Shown here: positions 1 to 8,719 of the stretch, in pieces | Layout of the letters: each line of letters begins with the position of its first letter | How positions within the stretch are numbered: the stretch's first letter is position 1 | Source: Bacteriovoracaceae bacterium UBA3083 | GTDB lineage: Bacteria; Bdellovibrionota; Bacteriovoracia; Bacteriovoracales; Bacteriovoracaceae | Assembly: GCA_002366565.1 (NCBI GenBank) | Contig: DFBJ01000009.1 | Coordinates: forward strand, 556,193 to 620,192 | Direction of reading: 5' to 3' | Length of the DNA: 64,000 nt | Program-made: the position numbers and the translations under genes | The notes under the pieces: generated by a model | Told to the model about the DNA's origin: nothing | What the model saw: the letters and a program-made list of their open reading frames with translations, nothing else | The model's database searches: none

Positions 1-1767
1 ACCGCCGTTGTGAAGAGATACCCATGTTGCTCCTCTGAATGAGTCACCAACAAAGTTTTGTACTGCCATATCAGCAGTGAAGCTAGAACCATCGTAGATA
101 TTTGATGTTTCTCTATAAGGTGAGTCAGTACCTGAAACATCATGATGATCTCTTCCAAGAACAATTGGTGCCTTAATTACTCCATCTCTGATTGCTTTAT
201 TAAATGCTAGAGCAATCTCTATTCTTCCGTCACTGTCAGCATAAAGAATTCTAGCTTTTGATCCAACTACAAGTTTATTTTCTCTTGCGCCTTCAATCCA
301 AGTTATATTGTCTTGCATCTGTTGCTTAATCTCTACAGGAGAGTCCTTCATTAGCTTGTTTAAAACATCACAAGCAATTTCATCTGTCTTATCAAGATCA
401 CTTTGATCAGAACTCGTACAAACCCATCTAAATGGTCCAAAACCATAATCAAAACACATAGGACCCATAATATCTTGAACATAACTTGGGTACTTAAACT
501 TTCCATTTTCATCTAAGATATCTGCACCTGCACGTGAGGCTTCTAATAGGAATGCGTTTCCATAGTCAAAGAAGTACATTCCCTTTGCTACTAATTTATT
601 AACGACTGCAACATGTCTTCTTAAAGTCTCTTGAACAAGAGCTTTAAACTTCTCAGGCTCATTTGCCATTAAGTTATTAGATTCTTCAAAGCTAATGTCT
701 GCAGGGTAATAACCACCTGCCCAAGGATTGTGTAAAGAAGTTTGATCTGATCCAATCTCTACATGAATATTTTCTTTCTCTAGCATTTCCCAAAGGTTTA
801 CTATATTTCCTTGATAAGCAATTGAGACGACTTCTTTATTTGCTTTTGCTTCTTTTACTCTTGTCGCTAACTTTGTAAGATCTGTAAAAACTTCGTCAAC
901 CCAACCTTGCTCAAAGCGAGTCTGAACTGCCTTTTCATTTACTTCGGCAACTAAGCCAATACATCCAGCAATAACTGCAGCTTTAGGTTGAGCACCGCTC
1001 ATTCCACCAAGACCAGCTGTTACAAATAGCTTTCCTGCTAGATCTGTTTCTCCGTTACTAATTTTTCTTCCGGCATTTAGAACTGTAATCGTTGTTCCGT
1101 GAACAATTCCCTGTGGGCCAATATACATAAATGAACCAGCTGTCATTTGACCATATTGAGTTACACCAAGAGCATTAAACTTCTCCCAGTCATCTGGCTT
1201 CGAATAATTTGGAATCATCATACCATTTGTAACAATGACTCTTGGAGCCCCTGGATGAGATGGAAATAGTCCAGCTGGATGTCCAGAATATAGGGCCAGT
1301 GTTTGCTCATCTGTCATTGTCGCTAGATACTTCATTGTAAGTAAGTACTGGGCCCAGTTTTGAAATACAGCTCCGTTTCCACCATAAGTGATTAACTCAT
1401 GTGGATGTTGAGCAACAGCGTAATCTAGGTTATTTGAAAGCATTAGCATAATCGCAGCAGCTTGTTTTGATTTGTGTGGGTATTCTTCAATTGAGCGAGC
1501 TGAAATCTTATAATCAGGTCTGAATCTATACATATAGATTCTTCCATAAGTTTCTAGTTCTTCTTTAAATTCCTGAGCTAGTTCTGCATGAAACTCTTTA
1601 TCAAAATATCTAAGAGCATTCTTTAATGCGAGCTTCTTCTCCTCTTCGTTAAGAATGGCCTTACGCTTTGGAGCATGATTAATATCTGGCTCGTATATTT
1701 TCTTTGGCGGGAGTACTGCTGGAATTCCTTCTAGAATCTTTTGTTGAAACTCTTCTTTACTCATCAT
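1..1767 (-). CDS. hutU: urocanate hydratase, long form (3' end outside window)
   Basis: The first 589 codons of urocanase, which hydrates urocanate to imidazolone propionate in histidine degradation. The reading frame stays open to base 1. Diagnostic stretches are YGQMTAGSFMYIGPQG, the NAD-site segment GLGGMSGAQ, and FRWVCTSSDQSDL, whose Cys (about residue 450) matches the active-site cysteine region. The visible part ends in GATWVSLHNGG, a typical late motif. It is already longer than the usual 555-aa bacterial enzyme, so this is the longer form found in some bacteria and in eukaryotes. Two adjacent ATGs (1765-1767 and 1762-1764) could start it; an AGGGA stretch lies about 10 nt upstream. 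No other hut gene is visible in the window. Confidence 0.93.
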   Translation of the reverse strand, partial: MMSKEEFQQKILEGIPAVLPPKKIYEPDINHAPKRKAILNEEEKKLALKNALRYFDKEFHAELAQEFKEELETYGRIYMYRFRPDYKISARSIEEYPHKSKQAAAIMLMLSNNLDYAVAQHPHELITYGGNGAVFQNWAQYLLTMKYLATMTDEQTLALYSGHPAGLFPSHPGAPRVIVTNGMMIPNYSKPDDWEKFNALGVTQYGQMTAGSFMYIGPQGIVHGTTITVLNAGRKISNGETDLAGKLFVTAGLGGMSGAQPKAAVIAGCIGLVAEVNEKAVQTRFEQGWVDEVFTDLTKLATRVKEAKANKEVVSIAYQGNIVNLWEMLEKENIHVEIGSDQTSLHNPWAGGYYPADISFEESNNLMANEPEKFKALVQETLRRHVAVVNKLVAKGMYFFDYGNAFLLEASRAGADILDENGKFKYPSYVQDIMGPMCFDYGFGPFRWVCTSSDQSDLDKTDEIACDVLNKLMKDSPVEIKQQMQDNITWIEGARENKLVVGSKARILYADSDGRIEIALAFNKAIRDGVIKAPIVLGRDHHDVSGTDSPYRETSNIYDGSSFTADMAVQNFVGDSFRGATWVSLHNGG

Positions 1768-1837
1768 GATAATGTGTCCCTTTTTATGCTTTAAATTTTG
1801 GGTCACTATAGCGTCAAAGAGTTGATTTTTCTAGAAG

Positions 1838-1866
1838 TAACAAAAGGTGCGTGGCACCTTTTGTTA
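1838..1866 (-). terminator. perfect 13-bp hairpin downstream of dsbA-like gene
   Basis: Positions 1838-1850 and 1854-1866 are perfect inverse complements around a 3-base loop (TAACAAAAGGTGC / GCACCTTTTGTTA). It sits just after the end of the DsbA-like gene, which is read leftward. The T-run lies inside the stem rather than after it, so it could equally be a repeat-type palindrome. Terminator is the likeliest role. Confidence 0.5.
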
Positions 1867-1897
1867 TTGTCGTATGCGTTAAGTGTTTGATTTGTTA

Positions 1898-2539
1898 TTA
1901 AAAATTTTCTTTGATCTGATCTTCTAGTTGCTTGTAGCCAAAGTCTCTTAATGGCTTTCCATTTATGAAGAATGTTGGAGTTGCTCTTACTCCAAGCTCT
2001 CTAGCATCTGCAAAATCTTGCTCAATAAGCTTTGCAATCGCAGGATCTTGGTAATCTTTCTTTACTTGGTCAACATCTAGTCCAACCATTGGTAAGTAAT
2101 TCCAGATCAATTCAGGGCTAGGGTTGTGATGATTTCCCCAAGCAGGTTGGTTTTTAAATAGTATCTCTAAAGTTTCCCAGAATTTTCCCTGCTTCTTTGC
2201 AGACTCTAAAATCGCTATCGCAAACTTCGAATTTCCATGAAATGGAACATATCTAACGACGAGATGAATTTTTCCTTCATATTTCTTCATTAAGTTTTTA
2301 ACGAACGGGTGAAACATTCTACAGCTTTCACATTCAGGGTCCATGAATTCCACTAGCTGAACTGGTGCATTCCTTGGTCCCATTTGAGGAGAATGTGCAC
2401 GCACAAATAAACTTTCTTTTTCTTTTGCGGCAATCTCATCTTTCTTGTCTTGGCTACTATTGTAGAAGAAAGTTCCAGCAACAAAGCCAATAATAACTAC
2501 AATTGAAGTGGCTAGAACTATAATTTTTTGCTTATTCAT
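1898..2539 (-). CDS. DsbA-like membrane-anchored thioredoxin-fold protein
   Basis: A 213-aa thioredoxin-fold oxidoreductase of the DsbA/thioredoxin_4 type. Residues about 5-26 form an N-terminal hydrophobic anchor, so the catalytic domain should be periplasmic. The active site is Cys70-Glu-Ser-Cys73 in FMDPECESC, and the cis-Pro loop is RATPTFFING near residue 188. It overlaps the DsbB-like gene by 4 bases (ATGA), which points to translational coupling and a shared job: DsbA-like oxidation of exported proteins with DsbB-like re-oxidation. The variable CxxC dipeptide (ES) is unlike E. coli DsbA (PH), so its redox potential and whether it acts as oxidase or isomerase cannot be read from sequence. 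Confidence 0.85.
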   Translation of the reverse strand: MNKQKIIVLATSIVVIIGFVAGTFFYNSSQDKKDEIAAKEKESLFVRAHSPQMGPRNAPVQLVEFMDPECESCRMFHPFVKNLMKKYEGKIHLVVRYVPFHGNSKFAIAILESAKKQGKFWETLEILFKNQPAWGNHHNPSPELIWNYLPMVGLDVDQVKKDYQDPAIAKLIEQDFADARELGVRATPTFFINGKPLRDFGYKQLEDQIKENF

Positions 2540-2970
2540 CTTAGGTATCTCCTATAAAAGATGGTGAGGATAATTAAAATTAAACTAAAGGCAATAAATG
2601 ACATCATTGGAATAGTGATAAAACCAAGCCAGTTGATCCAAATATCAGCACATGAAACTCCCTCTCTACAAGGAGTAGCGCTTTCTGGGACAATCCCATA
2701 GTGAAGAAGGTTATGGTATAGAGCAGTGAGCCAACCCAAAATAACTAAAGGGAGTGAATACTTAAAAGCACTTCCATCTAAAGAAATTAAGCTGACAACA
2801 AAAAATATGACAAGTGGATACATGAATATTCTTTGATACCAACATAGCTCGCACGGAGGAAAACCCATCACTTGGCTAAAAAATAAACTTCCAGCTGTGG
2901 CGATAAAGGCTATCACCCAACAACTAAATAATAAGTACCATGCACTTTGATTGTCTTTTAAATTTATCAT
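2536..2970 (-). CDS. DsbB/BdbC-like disulfide oxidoreductase
   Basis: A small integral membrane protein of the DsbB family, 144 aa, with about four membrane segments. The first redox pair is in PPCELCWYQR, the classic DsbB/BdbC signature; a second pair is TPCREGVSC in the second periplasmic loop. It should pass electrons from the adjacent DsbA-like protein to quinone. An in-frame ATG lies upstream at 3033, but the start at 2970 has a strong AGAGG five bases before it and gives the family's usual length, so I use 2970. It is the first gene of the two-gene unit. Confidence 0.85.
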   Translation of the reverse strand: MINLKDNQSAWYLLFSCWVIAFIATAGSLFFSQVMGFPPCELCWYQRIFMYPLVIFFVVSLISLDGSAFKYSLPLVILGWLTALYHNLLHYGIVPESATPCREGVSCADIWINWLGFITIPMMSFIAFSLILIILTIFYRRYLR

Positions 2971-3040
2971 TAATACCTCTTGAATGAGGATAGCATGATC
3001 ACGTATTTGTGTAAAAAGAATTGGGTTTAACAATTATGAT

Positions 3041-3064
3041 AACGGAGCACAGAAGTGCTCCGTT
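3041..3064 (-). terminator. hairpin after M14 carboxypeptidase gene
   Basis: A perfect 10-bp stem AACGGAGCAC / GTGCTCCGTT with a 4-base loop, nine bases beyond the stop of the leftward carboxypeptidase gene. It is followed on that strand by an AT-rich but broken T stretch, so termination may be imperfect. Confidence 0.6.
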
Positions 3065-3072
3065 GATGAGGA

Positions 3073-4464
3073 TTAAAAATGTAACGGAAGTAGTGATGTA
3101 CTTAGATTAACTTCTTTAGTACTTAGTGAATTTCTTCCTTTCTTTAAGCTAAGGCTATACTTACCTTCGTTTAAAACAATGTGATAAGTTCCATCAGGAT
3201 TTACTTTATAATTTTGAAAGACCTCTCCCGAAGAGTCCCTTACTTCTATTTGATAATTTTCTGGGCTTGGATATGTTTCATCAAGTCTTCCTTTAACCCC
3301 TGTGGCAGACATCTTATCAAGAAGCTTCATCCATGCAGCTCTATTTCTTTTAACAGTCTTGTCTCTCCACTTGTCATAGTTAGGTTGAAATCCTTCTGAT
3401 CTACTATTTACTTCTAATACAAATGGGATAACTTGATAGGCGTTATACATCCAGTCAATATCTGACCCATCGACTGAGTAGAGTAGCTCCCAAGCTGTAC
3501 CTGCTCTGTAGTCAACACTTTGTCCTATTTCTTGACCAATCTTTTCAACAACTTCTTTTGTCTGAGTTCTAGAACCTTTACAACCCATAGGATAGATAAC
3601 TATTTCACTGTAGGCATGGTAGCTAATATCAAATACAGGTCTGATATCTTTAACTAGATTCATAAGTGCTTGGACCTCTGGTTCAGAACCAGCACTTGGA
3701 CCTCTGTAAGTACTAGACCACTTCATGCCACTAGAGCCACCACAGCTTCCCCATAAGTGAGGATAGTTTCTGTTAATATCAACTCCATGACCGTAGTTGG
3801 TATTTTTTCTCCACATCTTCGAACCATTCCATACTTTGCTATTGCCATCTACATTTAGCATTGGAACAACCCAAATCTCATTAGAGTCTACATAACTTTT
3901 AATTTTCAAATCACTTTCATAGTTAGTGATTAGAGTTTCAATAATATCAAGGCTAACTTCTGGAGACATAACTTCTCTAGCATGGTGCATACTATTGAAT
4001 AGAATTGCTGACTCTGAAACTTCTCTCGTTGAAACATTATCAGAAATTTTTAAAGCATATATATTTCTCCCTTCTGAAGAAGTTCCAATGACGAAAACTT
4101 TTGCAATTTCTGAATGTGTTCTTTCCCACTCTTTGAGTATTGTTTCAATTTCAGAAGGGGACTTATATTGTTCATCTAAAGCACTTGTTGCTTTATTTGA
4201 TTTGTCTTGAATGATATTAAAATTCATTTCTTGTAACTGATTATATTGTTCTTTTGTTATGAATAAATCTGCAATACTTTCTTTTATATCAACACCTGTT
4301 ATATCTAGGTCATATGACTGGAGTCTTTTCATATCTCTTGCATAGTCTTTAAGTTTTACAGACACATAAATTGTTCTCTGAGTGTCTTGGTTTTTATGAG
4401 AGTGGGCTTCTGAGTTTTGAATGAGCATTAGTAATAGCACTACTGCTAGTAAGTTTTTTAACAT
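3073..4464 (-). CDS. secreted zinc carboxypeptidase, M14 family
   Basis: A 463-aa exported metallocarboxypeptidase. The N-terminus MLKNLLAVVLLLMLI...SEA is a signal peptide, then comes a propeptide-like segment, then the M14 domain. The zinc site is HxxE in NSMHHAREVMSPE, with the third ligand His in DISYHAYSE. VVPMLNVDG and VDINRNYP are typical M14 motifs. The catalytic Glu is probably in PFVLEVNS. A C-terminal tail of about 75 residues (after KGRLDETYP) looks like a beta-sandwich (CarboxypepD_reg-like) domain. The start at 4464 is preceded by GGAGGA six bases upstream; the ATG at 4491 has no such site. Likely role: trimming peptides outside the cytoplasm, plausibly prey protein in a predator. 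Confidence 0.9.
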   Translation of the reverse strand: MLKNLLAVVLLLMLIQNSEAHSHKNQDTQRTIYVSVKLKDYARDMKRLQSYDLDITGVDIKESIADLFITKEQYNQLQEMNFNIIQDKSNKATSALDEQYKSPSEIETILKEWERTHSEIAKVFVIGTSSEGRNIYALKISDNVSTREVSESAILFNSMHHAREVMSPEVSLDIIETLITNYESDLKIKSYVDSNEIWVVPMLNVDGNSKVWNGSKMWRKNTNYGHGVDINRNYPHLWGSCGGSSGMKWSSTYRGPSAGSEPEVQALMNLVKDIRPVFDISYHAYSEIVIYPMGCKGSRTQTKEVVEKIGQEIGQSVDYRAGTAWELLYSVDGSDIDWMYNAYQVIPFVLEVNSRSEGFQPNYDKWRDKTVKRNRAAWMKLLDKMSATGVKGRLDETYPSPENYQIEVRDSSGEVFQNYKVNPDGTYHIVLNEGKYSLSLKKGRNSLSTKEVNLSTSLLPLHF

Positions 4465-4663
4465 GCATGTTCCTCCTGAACTTGAAATCATTTAATTATC
4501 GTCCTTTTATGCAAATTGAACAAATAATGTCATTTTATATTAGATAAACCGACGAAAAAGATCTTCTTTTTATAAGCAAGAACTAGAGGAGTGGTATTAA
4601 TATTTACAAAGAGAGTGTCGGTCGCTAACCTTATATTAATAAAAAAACTTTTAAGGAAAAATT

Positions 4664-4936
4664 ATGTCTCAGGTAACAGCATCACATATATTAGTTGATC
4701 ATGAATATGAAATTACTGACCTTTTAAAAAAAATTGAAGAAGGGAAGTCATTTGAAGAATTAGCAAAAGACTATTCTAATTGTCCTTCTGGTAAGGATGG
4801 TGGAAACTTAGGATCATTTGGTAAAGGTATGATGGTAAAGCCTTTTGAAGATGCTGCCTTTGCATTAAAAGTAGGTGAGATATCTGGACCTATTAAAACT
4901 CAATTTGGTTTTCACCTGATAAAAAGAATCGCCTAA
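4664..4936 (+). CDS. ppiC: parvulin-type peptidyl-prolyl isomerase
   Basis: A 90-aa single-domain parvulin with no signal peptide or anchor, so cytoplasmic. Family motifs are SHILV near the start, LAKDYSNCPSGKDGGNLG in the middle, and the C-terminal FGFHLIKR. The length matches E. coli PpiC (93 aa). AAGGA lies about 6 bases before the ATG. It probably shares a transcript with the YecM-like gene that starts 6 bases after its stop, and possibly with acetyl-CoA synthetase further on. Confidence 0.9.
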   Translation: MSQVTASHILVDHEYEITDLLKKIEEGKSFEELAKDYSNCPSGKDGGNLGSFGKGMMVKPFEDAAFALKVGEISGPIKTQFGFHLIKRIA

Positions 4937-4942
4937 GACTAT

Positions 4943-5431
4943 ATGGTAGATTTCACTTTAGTTCACGAATTTTTAGAAAAGATAGAAGCAGATTTAAAGA
5001 TGCTTGGCCTTAACTTAGATGATTTCTTTATTGATCATATTTGTTATAGGGTTTCTTCTACACTAAGATACGATGAACTAAAGAGTGAGTTAGAGAAAGA
5101 TCATAATCTCTTACATGAGGCAATGATTTCAAATAGGCCTATTGCCACCTTTAAGTTATTTAAGCCTATTGTATACAAGCATCACCGAATTCCACTTCTT
5201 GAACTGCCTGCACCAAAAGAAGAAGCTGATTATAAAGAAGGCTTTGAGCATATTGAATGTGTCATTGATGAAAGCTTTGTTAATTTTTCTAGTAAATATG
5301 AAAATGTTGATTTTGACTGGAAAGGCGCACAAAAAAGTCACAACCCTGAGCTTAGATTAAAGCTTGGAAAATTATCGGTTAAGTTTCATCACACGTCTCT
5401 AGAAGACGTAATAAATAACGAAGTAAAATAA
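4943..5431 (+). CDS. YecM-like VOC-fold protein
   Basis: A 162-aa protein resembling the YecM family (a glyoxalase/VOC-fold relative of unknown function). The matching features are FIDHICYRVS near residue 30, the SNRPIATFKLFKP stretch, LLELPAPK, and EGFEHIECVID. The His in DHICYRV and the Glu in LLELP and FEHIE are at positions where VOC enzymes bind metal. It lies between parvulin and acetyl-CoA synthetase on the same strand with short gaps, which suggests one operon. The reaction, if any, is unknown. Confidence 0.8.
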   Translation: MVDFTLVHEFLEKIEADLKMLGLNLDDFFIDHICYRVSSTLRYDELKSELEKDHNLLHEAMISNRPIATFKLFKPIVYKHHRIPLLELPAPKEEADYKEGFEHIECVIDESFVNFSSKYENVDFDWKGAQKSHNPELRLKLGKLSVKFHHTSLEDVINNEVK

Positions 5432-5459
5432 TTTTTATAACATTTTCAATAGGATTTTT

Positions 5460-7355
5460 ATGGATTGGAAAATTAATAGTCTAGAAGAGTATGCAGTTGC
5501 ATATCAAGAGTCGAGAAATAACCCTGATAAGTTTTGGGGTGATATCGCAGAATCTTTCACTTGGCATAAGAAATGGAATGAAGTTCAGTCGGGAACTATT
5601 AAAGATGCAAATGTTAAATGGTTTGAAGGTGGAGAGTTAAATATTACTGAAAACTGTCTTGATCGTCACCTTGAAGATAGATCAGATAAGGTCGCTCTGA
5701 TCTTTGAGGCGAATAATCCTGAAGAAGAAGCAAAAGAATATACTTATAAAGAATTACATGAAGCTGTCTGTAAAGCAGCAAATATGATGAAAGACCTAGG
5801 TGTAGGAAAGGGCGATCGTGTCTGCTTATACATGTCTATGGTTCCAGAGCTTTTAATTTCAGTTCTTGCTTGTGCCAGAATTGGAGCAATTCATTCTGTA
5901 GTCTTTGGTGGCTTTTCTGCTCACGCATTAGCTGGAAGAATTGAAGACTGTGAATGTAAACTTCTCATTACTAATGATGCTGGTTTTAGAGGTAGTAAAG
6001 TTACTCATCTAAAAGAGATTGCAGATAATGCTCTTAATGATTTAGGAAAAACTAGTGTAGAGCATGTCATTGTTCATAAGAGAGTCGGAAACAATATAGA
6101 AATGAAAGAGGGAAGAGATATATGGTGGCACGATATTTATCCTAAAGCCTCTAGTGATTGTAAAGCTGAAGTTATGAATGCTGAAGACCCATTATTTATT
6201 CTCTATACATCTGGTTCAACTGGACAGCCAAAAGGTGTTCTACATACGACTGCTGGATATATGGTGTGGGCAGCATATACTTTTGGAAATGTTTTCCAAA
6301 TGAATGAGGAAGATAAGTACTGGTGTACTGCTGATATTGGATGGATTACAGGACATACTTATATTACATATGGACCTCTCTTAAATGGTGCAACTACAAC
6401 TATGTTTGAAGGAGTTCCTACTTACCCTGATGCAGGTAGATTTTGGGAAATTGTTGATAAGCATAAAATTACACATTTCTATACGGCCCCAACAGCAGTT
6501 AGAGCTCTTATGGCATGTGATAGTGAATTTGTTAAAAAGCAAGATTTAAGCACACTAAAAGTTTTAGGGTCAGTAGGTGAGCCTATAAATGCTGAAGCGT
6601 GGAATTGGTATAATAAAGAAATAGGAAAAGAGAAGTGCCCTATTGTAGATACGTGGTGGCAAACAGAAACCGGTGGTATTTTAATATCTTCTCTTGCTGG
6701 TGTCACAGAGGGAAAGAGATGTTTTGCAACACTTCCACTCCCTGGAGTGTTTCCTGCTTTGATGGATACAGAAGGAAATATTATTGAAGAGAGAGAAGCC
6801 GAAGGTAATCTTTGTATCACTAGACCATGGCCAGGGATGCTAAGAACTATCTGGGGTGATCATGAAAGGTTCAAGCAAACATATACTAGTGCTTACCCAG
6901 GAACTTATTTTACCGGAGATGGTTGTAGAAGAGATGAGAATGGACTTTATAGAATTACTGGTAGAGTAGATGATGTTTTAAATGTGTCTGGGCATAGAAT
7001 TGGAACAGCAGAAGTAGAAAATGCAATTGGACAACATCCTCATGTTATTGAATCTGCCATTGTTGGCTACCCTCATGATATAAAAGGGCAGGGGATTTAC
7101 GCATATATAATAGCAAGTGAAAATCATCACGAAGATATGATTAAAGAGATCCTAGAAGTAGTCACAAGTGAAATTGGACCGATCGCAAAGCCTGATAAAA
7201 TTCAAATTGTTCCAGGACTTCCAAAAACGAGATCTGGGAAGATTATGCGTAGAATTCTAAGGAAGATTGCTGCGAAAGAATTTGATAACTTTGGTGATAC
7301 TTCAACTCTTCTAGACCCGTCAATAGTCGAAACTATTAAAGACGGATCTCTATAG
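5460..7355 (+). CDS. acs: acetyl-CoA synthetase
   Basis: A 631-aa AMP-forming acetate-CoA ligase, activating acetate to acetyl-CoA through acetyl-AMP. The adenylation P-loop is YTSGSTGQPKG. WWQTETGG holds the Trp typical of the acetyl-specific pocket. The hinge and late motifs are FTGDGCRRDENG and GRVDDVLNVSGHR. The C-terminal PKTRSGKIMRRILR contains the lysine that is reversibly acetylated in this family. Full-length compared with the usual 640-650 aa. AGGA lies upstream of the ATG. Its 3' end overlaps the convergent SDR gene by 6 bases. With citrate synthase elsewhere in the window, it fits oxidation of acetate and amino-acid carbon. Confidence 0.97.
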   Translation: MDWKINSLEEYAVAYQESRNNPDKFWGDIAESFTWHKKWNEVQSGTIKDANVKWFEGGELNITENCLDRHLEDRSDKVALIFEANNPEEEAKEYTYKELHEAVCKAANMMKDLGVGKGDRVCLYMSMVPELLISVLACARIGAIHSVVFGGFSAHALAGRIEDCECKLLITNDAGFRGSKVTHLKEIADNALNDLGKTSVEHVIVHKRVGNNIEMKEGRDIWWHDIYPKASSDCKAEVMNAEDPLFILYTSGSTGQPKGVLHTTAGYMVWAAYTFGNVFQMNEEDKYWCTADIGWITGHTYITYGPLLNGATTTMFEGVPTYPDAGRFWEIVDKHKITHFYTAPTAVRALMACDSEFVKKQDLSTLKVLGSVGEPINAEAWNWYNKEIGKEKCPIVDTWWQTETGGILISSLAGVTEGKRCFATLPLPGVFPALMDTEGNIIEEREAEGNLCITRPWPGMLRTIWGDHERFKQTYTSAYPGTYFTGDGCRRDENGLYRITGRVDDVLNVSGHRIGTAEVENAIGQHPHVIESAIVGYPHDIKGQGIYAYIIASENHHEDMIKEILEVVTSEIGPIAKPDKIQIVPGLPKTRSGKIMRRILRKIAAKEFDNFGDTSTLLDPSIVETIKDGSL

Positions 7356-8201
7356 AATATACTGAGCGAGGCGGATCATATGCCTTATGGCAAATAAAGT
7401 ATCCTCTTCGCTCTTTTCATACTCTTGACCTATTAACTTAATAGTTCTCTCTGGAATCATTAGAGCATTACAGTTGTTAATTCCACCTTCTATTATTTGA
7501 TCTCTAGGGTGACCAAAACTTTCTGCTAAATCTCTTAGAAAGTCTATTTCATCTGACCCATCTTTTGTTCCAAAATGAAAAACGCCTTCTCCATTTCTTT
7601 TTAGAACAGCGGCCATCATGCTTGCTAAGTGATTTGTTGCGAGTCTATTTTGTAAAACACCACGATCAATCGTTAGAGACTCACCACTTAGCATTACTTC
7701 TAAAAAGAGTTCTGTTCTTGTCTGAGAGTTTGGTGCCCACCCATGAGTTGCACCAAATCTAAAAATGGAAAAGTTTTTACCTGACTTTGTAAGTTCATTT
7801 TCACATTTTGCTTTAAACTCACCATACTCTGTTTGAGAATGTGGTAGTTCATCTTCATAGTGTTCATTTTCTGTGTTGGCATCAAGTGCATTGAAAGATG
7901 AGAAGAAGTTGTAGTGAAACCCAAATGATACAGACTTTTCAATCAAGTATTTGTGGAGTGAGAATCCATCATCATCTTCACCTCTAGTCATATTTATTAC
8001 AATGTCTGGTTGTAGCTTTCCAATTTGTTCATCAATGAGTTCTATTTGATCATTTGATGCTTGAAATATATCAATAAGATGTTCTGGTTTGTTATTTAAA
8101 ACACTACCTACTATATGACAATCTCCAAACTCTTTTTTTAGAGATGGTATTAAGTAATGTGCAATACAACCTGAGCTTCCAAGTATTAAAATTTTTTTCA
8201 T
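7350..8201 (-). CDS. NAD(P)-dependent epimerase-like SDR
   Basis: A 283-aa extended-SDR/RmlD-like protein. The N-terminal MKKILILGSSGCIAHYL is a Rossmann nucleotide-binding loop in which the usual third Gly of GxxGxxG is replaced (GSSGCIA). INMTRGE fits the strand-4 region. The catalytic Tyr-x3-Lys appears as YGEFK in the segment HSQTEYGEFKAKCE. FRFGATHGW and the later domain resemble dTDP-4-dehydrorhamnose reductase relatives. The substrate is not clear, but sugar-nucleotide or sugar modification is likeliest. It overlaps the end of acs and lies just downstream of the TlpA gene (80 bp gap). Confidence 0.75.
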   Translation of the reverse strand: MKKILILGSSGCIAHYLIPSLKKEFGDCHIVGSVLNNKPEHLIDIFQASNDQIELIDEQIGKLQPDIVINMTRGEDDDGFSLHKYLIEKSVSFGFHYNFFSSFNALDANTENEHYEDELPHSQTEYGEFKAKCENELTKSGKNFSIFRFGATHGWAPNSQTRTELFLEVMLSGESLTIDRGVLQNRLATNHLASMMAAVLKRNGEGVFHFGTKDGSDEIDFLRDLAESFGHPRDQIIEGGINNCNALMIPERTIKLIGQEYEKSEEDTLFAIRHMIRLAQYIL

Positions 8202-8281
8202 GGAATCAATTATAGTATTTAAAATTAATGAAGGCTAATTATTCAGAGATTGAATAGTTCTGCCGGTTCGGTAAATTGTGC

Positions 8282-8716
8282 CTATGGCAGAGCTTTAGGG
8301 GGTCTTATCCCTTCATAAATTACTTTTTGTTCCTCATCTAAAATAATTGTAACAGGTAGAGCTTCAACTCCCCAGCTTTTAGAAAGTGAGTTGTCTTTAT
8401 CCATAAGTATTTTATAGTTAAATTTATGCCTCTTTATAAACTTTTTAATTTTCTTTCTAGAGTCTCCAGCACTAATTGCAATGAAGTTATAATTCTTCGC
8501 ATTCTTAGATTCTTTTAGCTTATGAAGAATAGGTATTTCTTCAATACAGCTTGTACACCAAGTTGCCCAGAAATTTATTAATAGCTTTTTACCTTTAAAT
8601 TCTTTTAATTCAACATCTTCTGTTTTGTCATAAGAATTTAATTTAAAGTCTTTTGGTGTATAAGCGTGAGCTGAGACGAATAAAGACATTGCCATTATTA
8701 TAAAGATTCTTTTCAT
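8282..8716 (-). CDS. TlpA/ResA-like secreted thioredoxin
   Basis: A 144-aa thioredoxin-fold protein with signal peptide MKRIFIIMAMSLFVSAHA. The active site is Cys54-Thr-Ser-Cys57 in FWATWCTSC, and ALPVTIILDE is the cis-Pro loop, as in TlpA/ResA thiol reductases. It is slightly short for the family and ends in PPKALP. It is the last gene of a four-gene leftward unit (DUF4266, DUF3570, ApbE, this), starting 3 bases after ApbE. The context suggests that it reduces or maintains a cysteine in an exported partner. The C-terminal Cys motif of the DUF4266 lipoprotein is the obvious candidate (inference). Confidence 0.85.
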   Translation of the reverse strand: MKRIFIIMAMSLFVSAHAYTPKDFKLNSYDKTEDVELKEFKGKKLLINFWATWCTSCIEEIPILHKLKESKNAKNYNFIAISAGDSRKKIKKFIKRHKFNYKILMDKDNSLSKSWGVEALPVTIILDEEQKVIYEGIRPPKALP

Positions 8717-8719
8717 GAT

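Noticed and set aside
6479..6820. 113-codon antisense frame inside acs
   Set aside because: No SD, no family features; acs itself is full-length and well conserved on the other strand.
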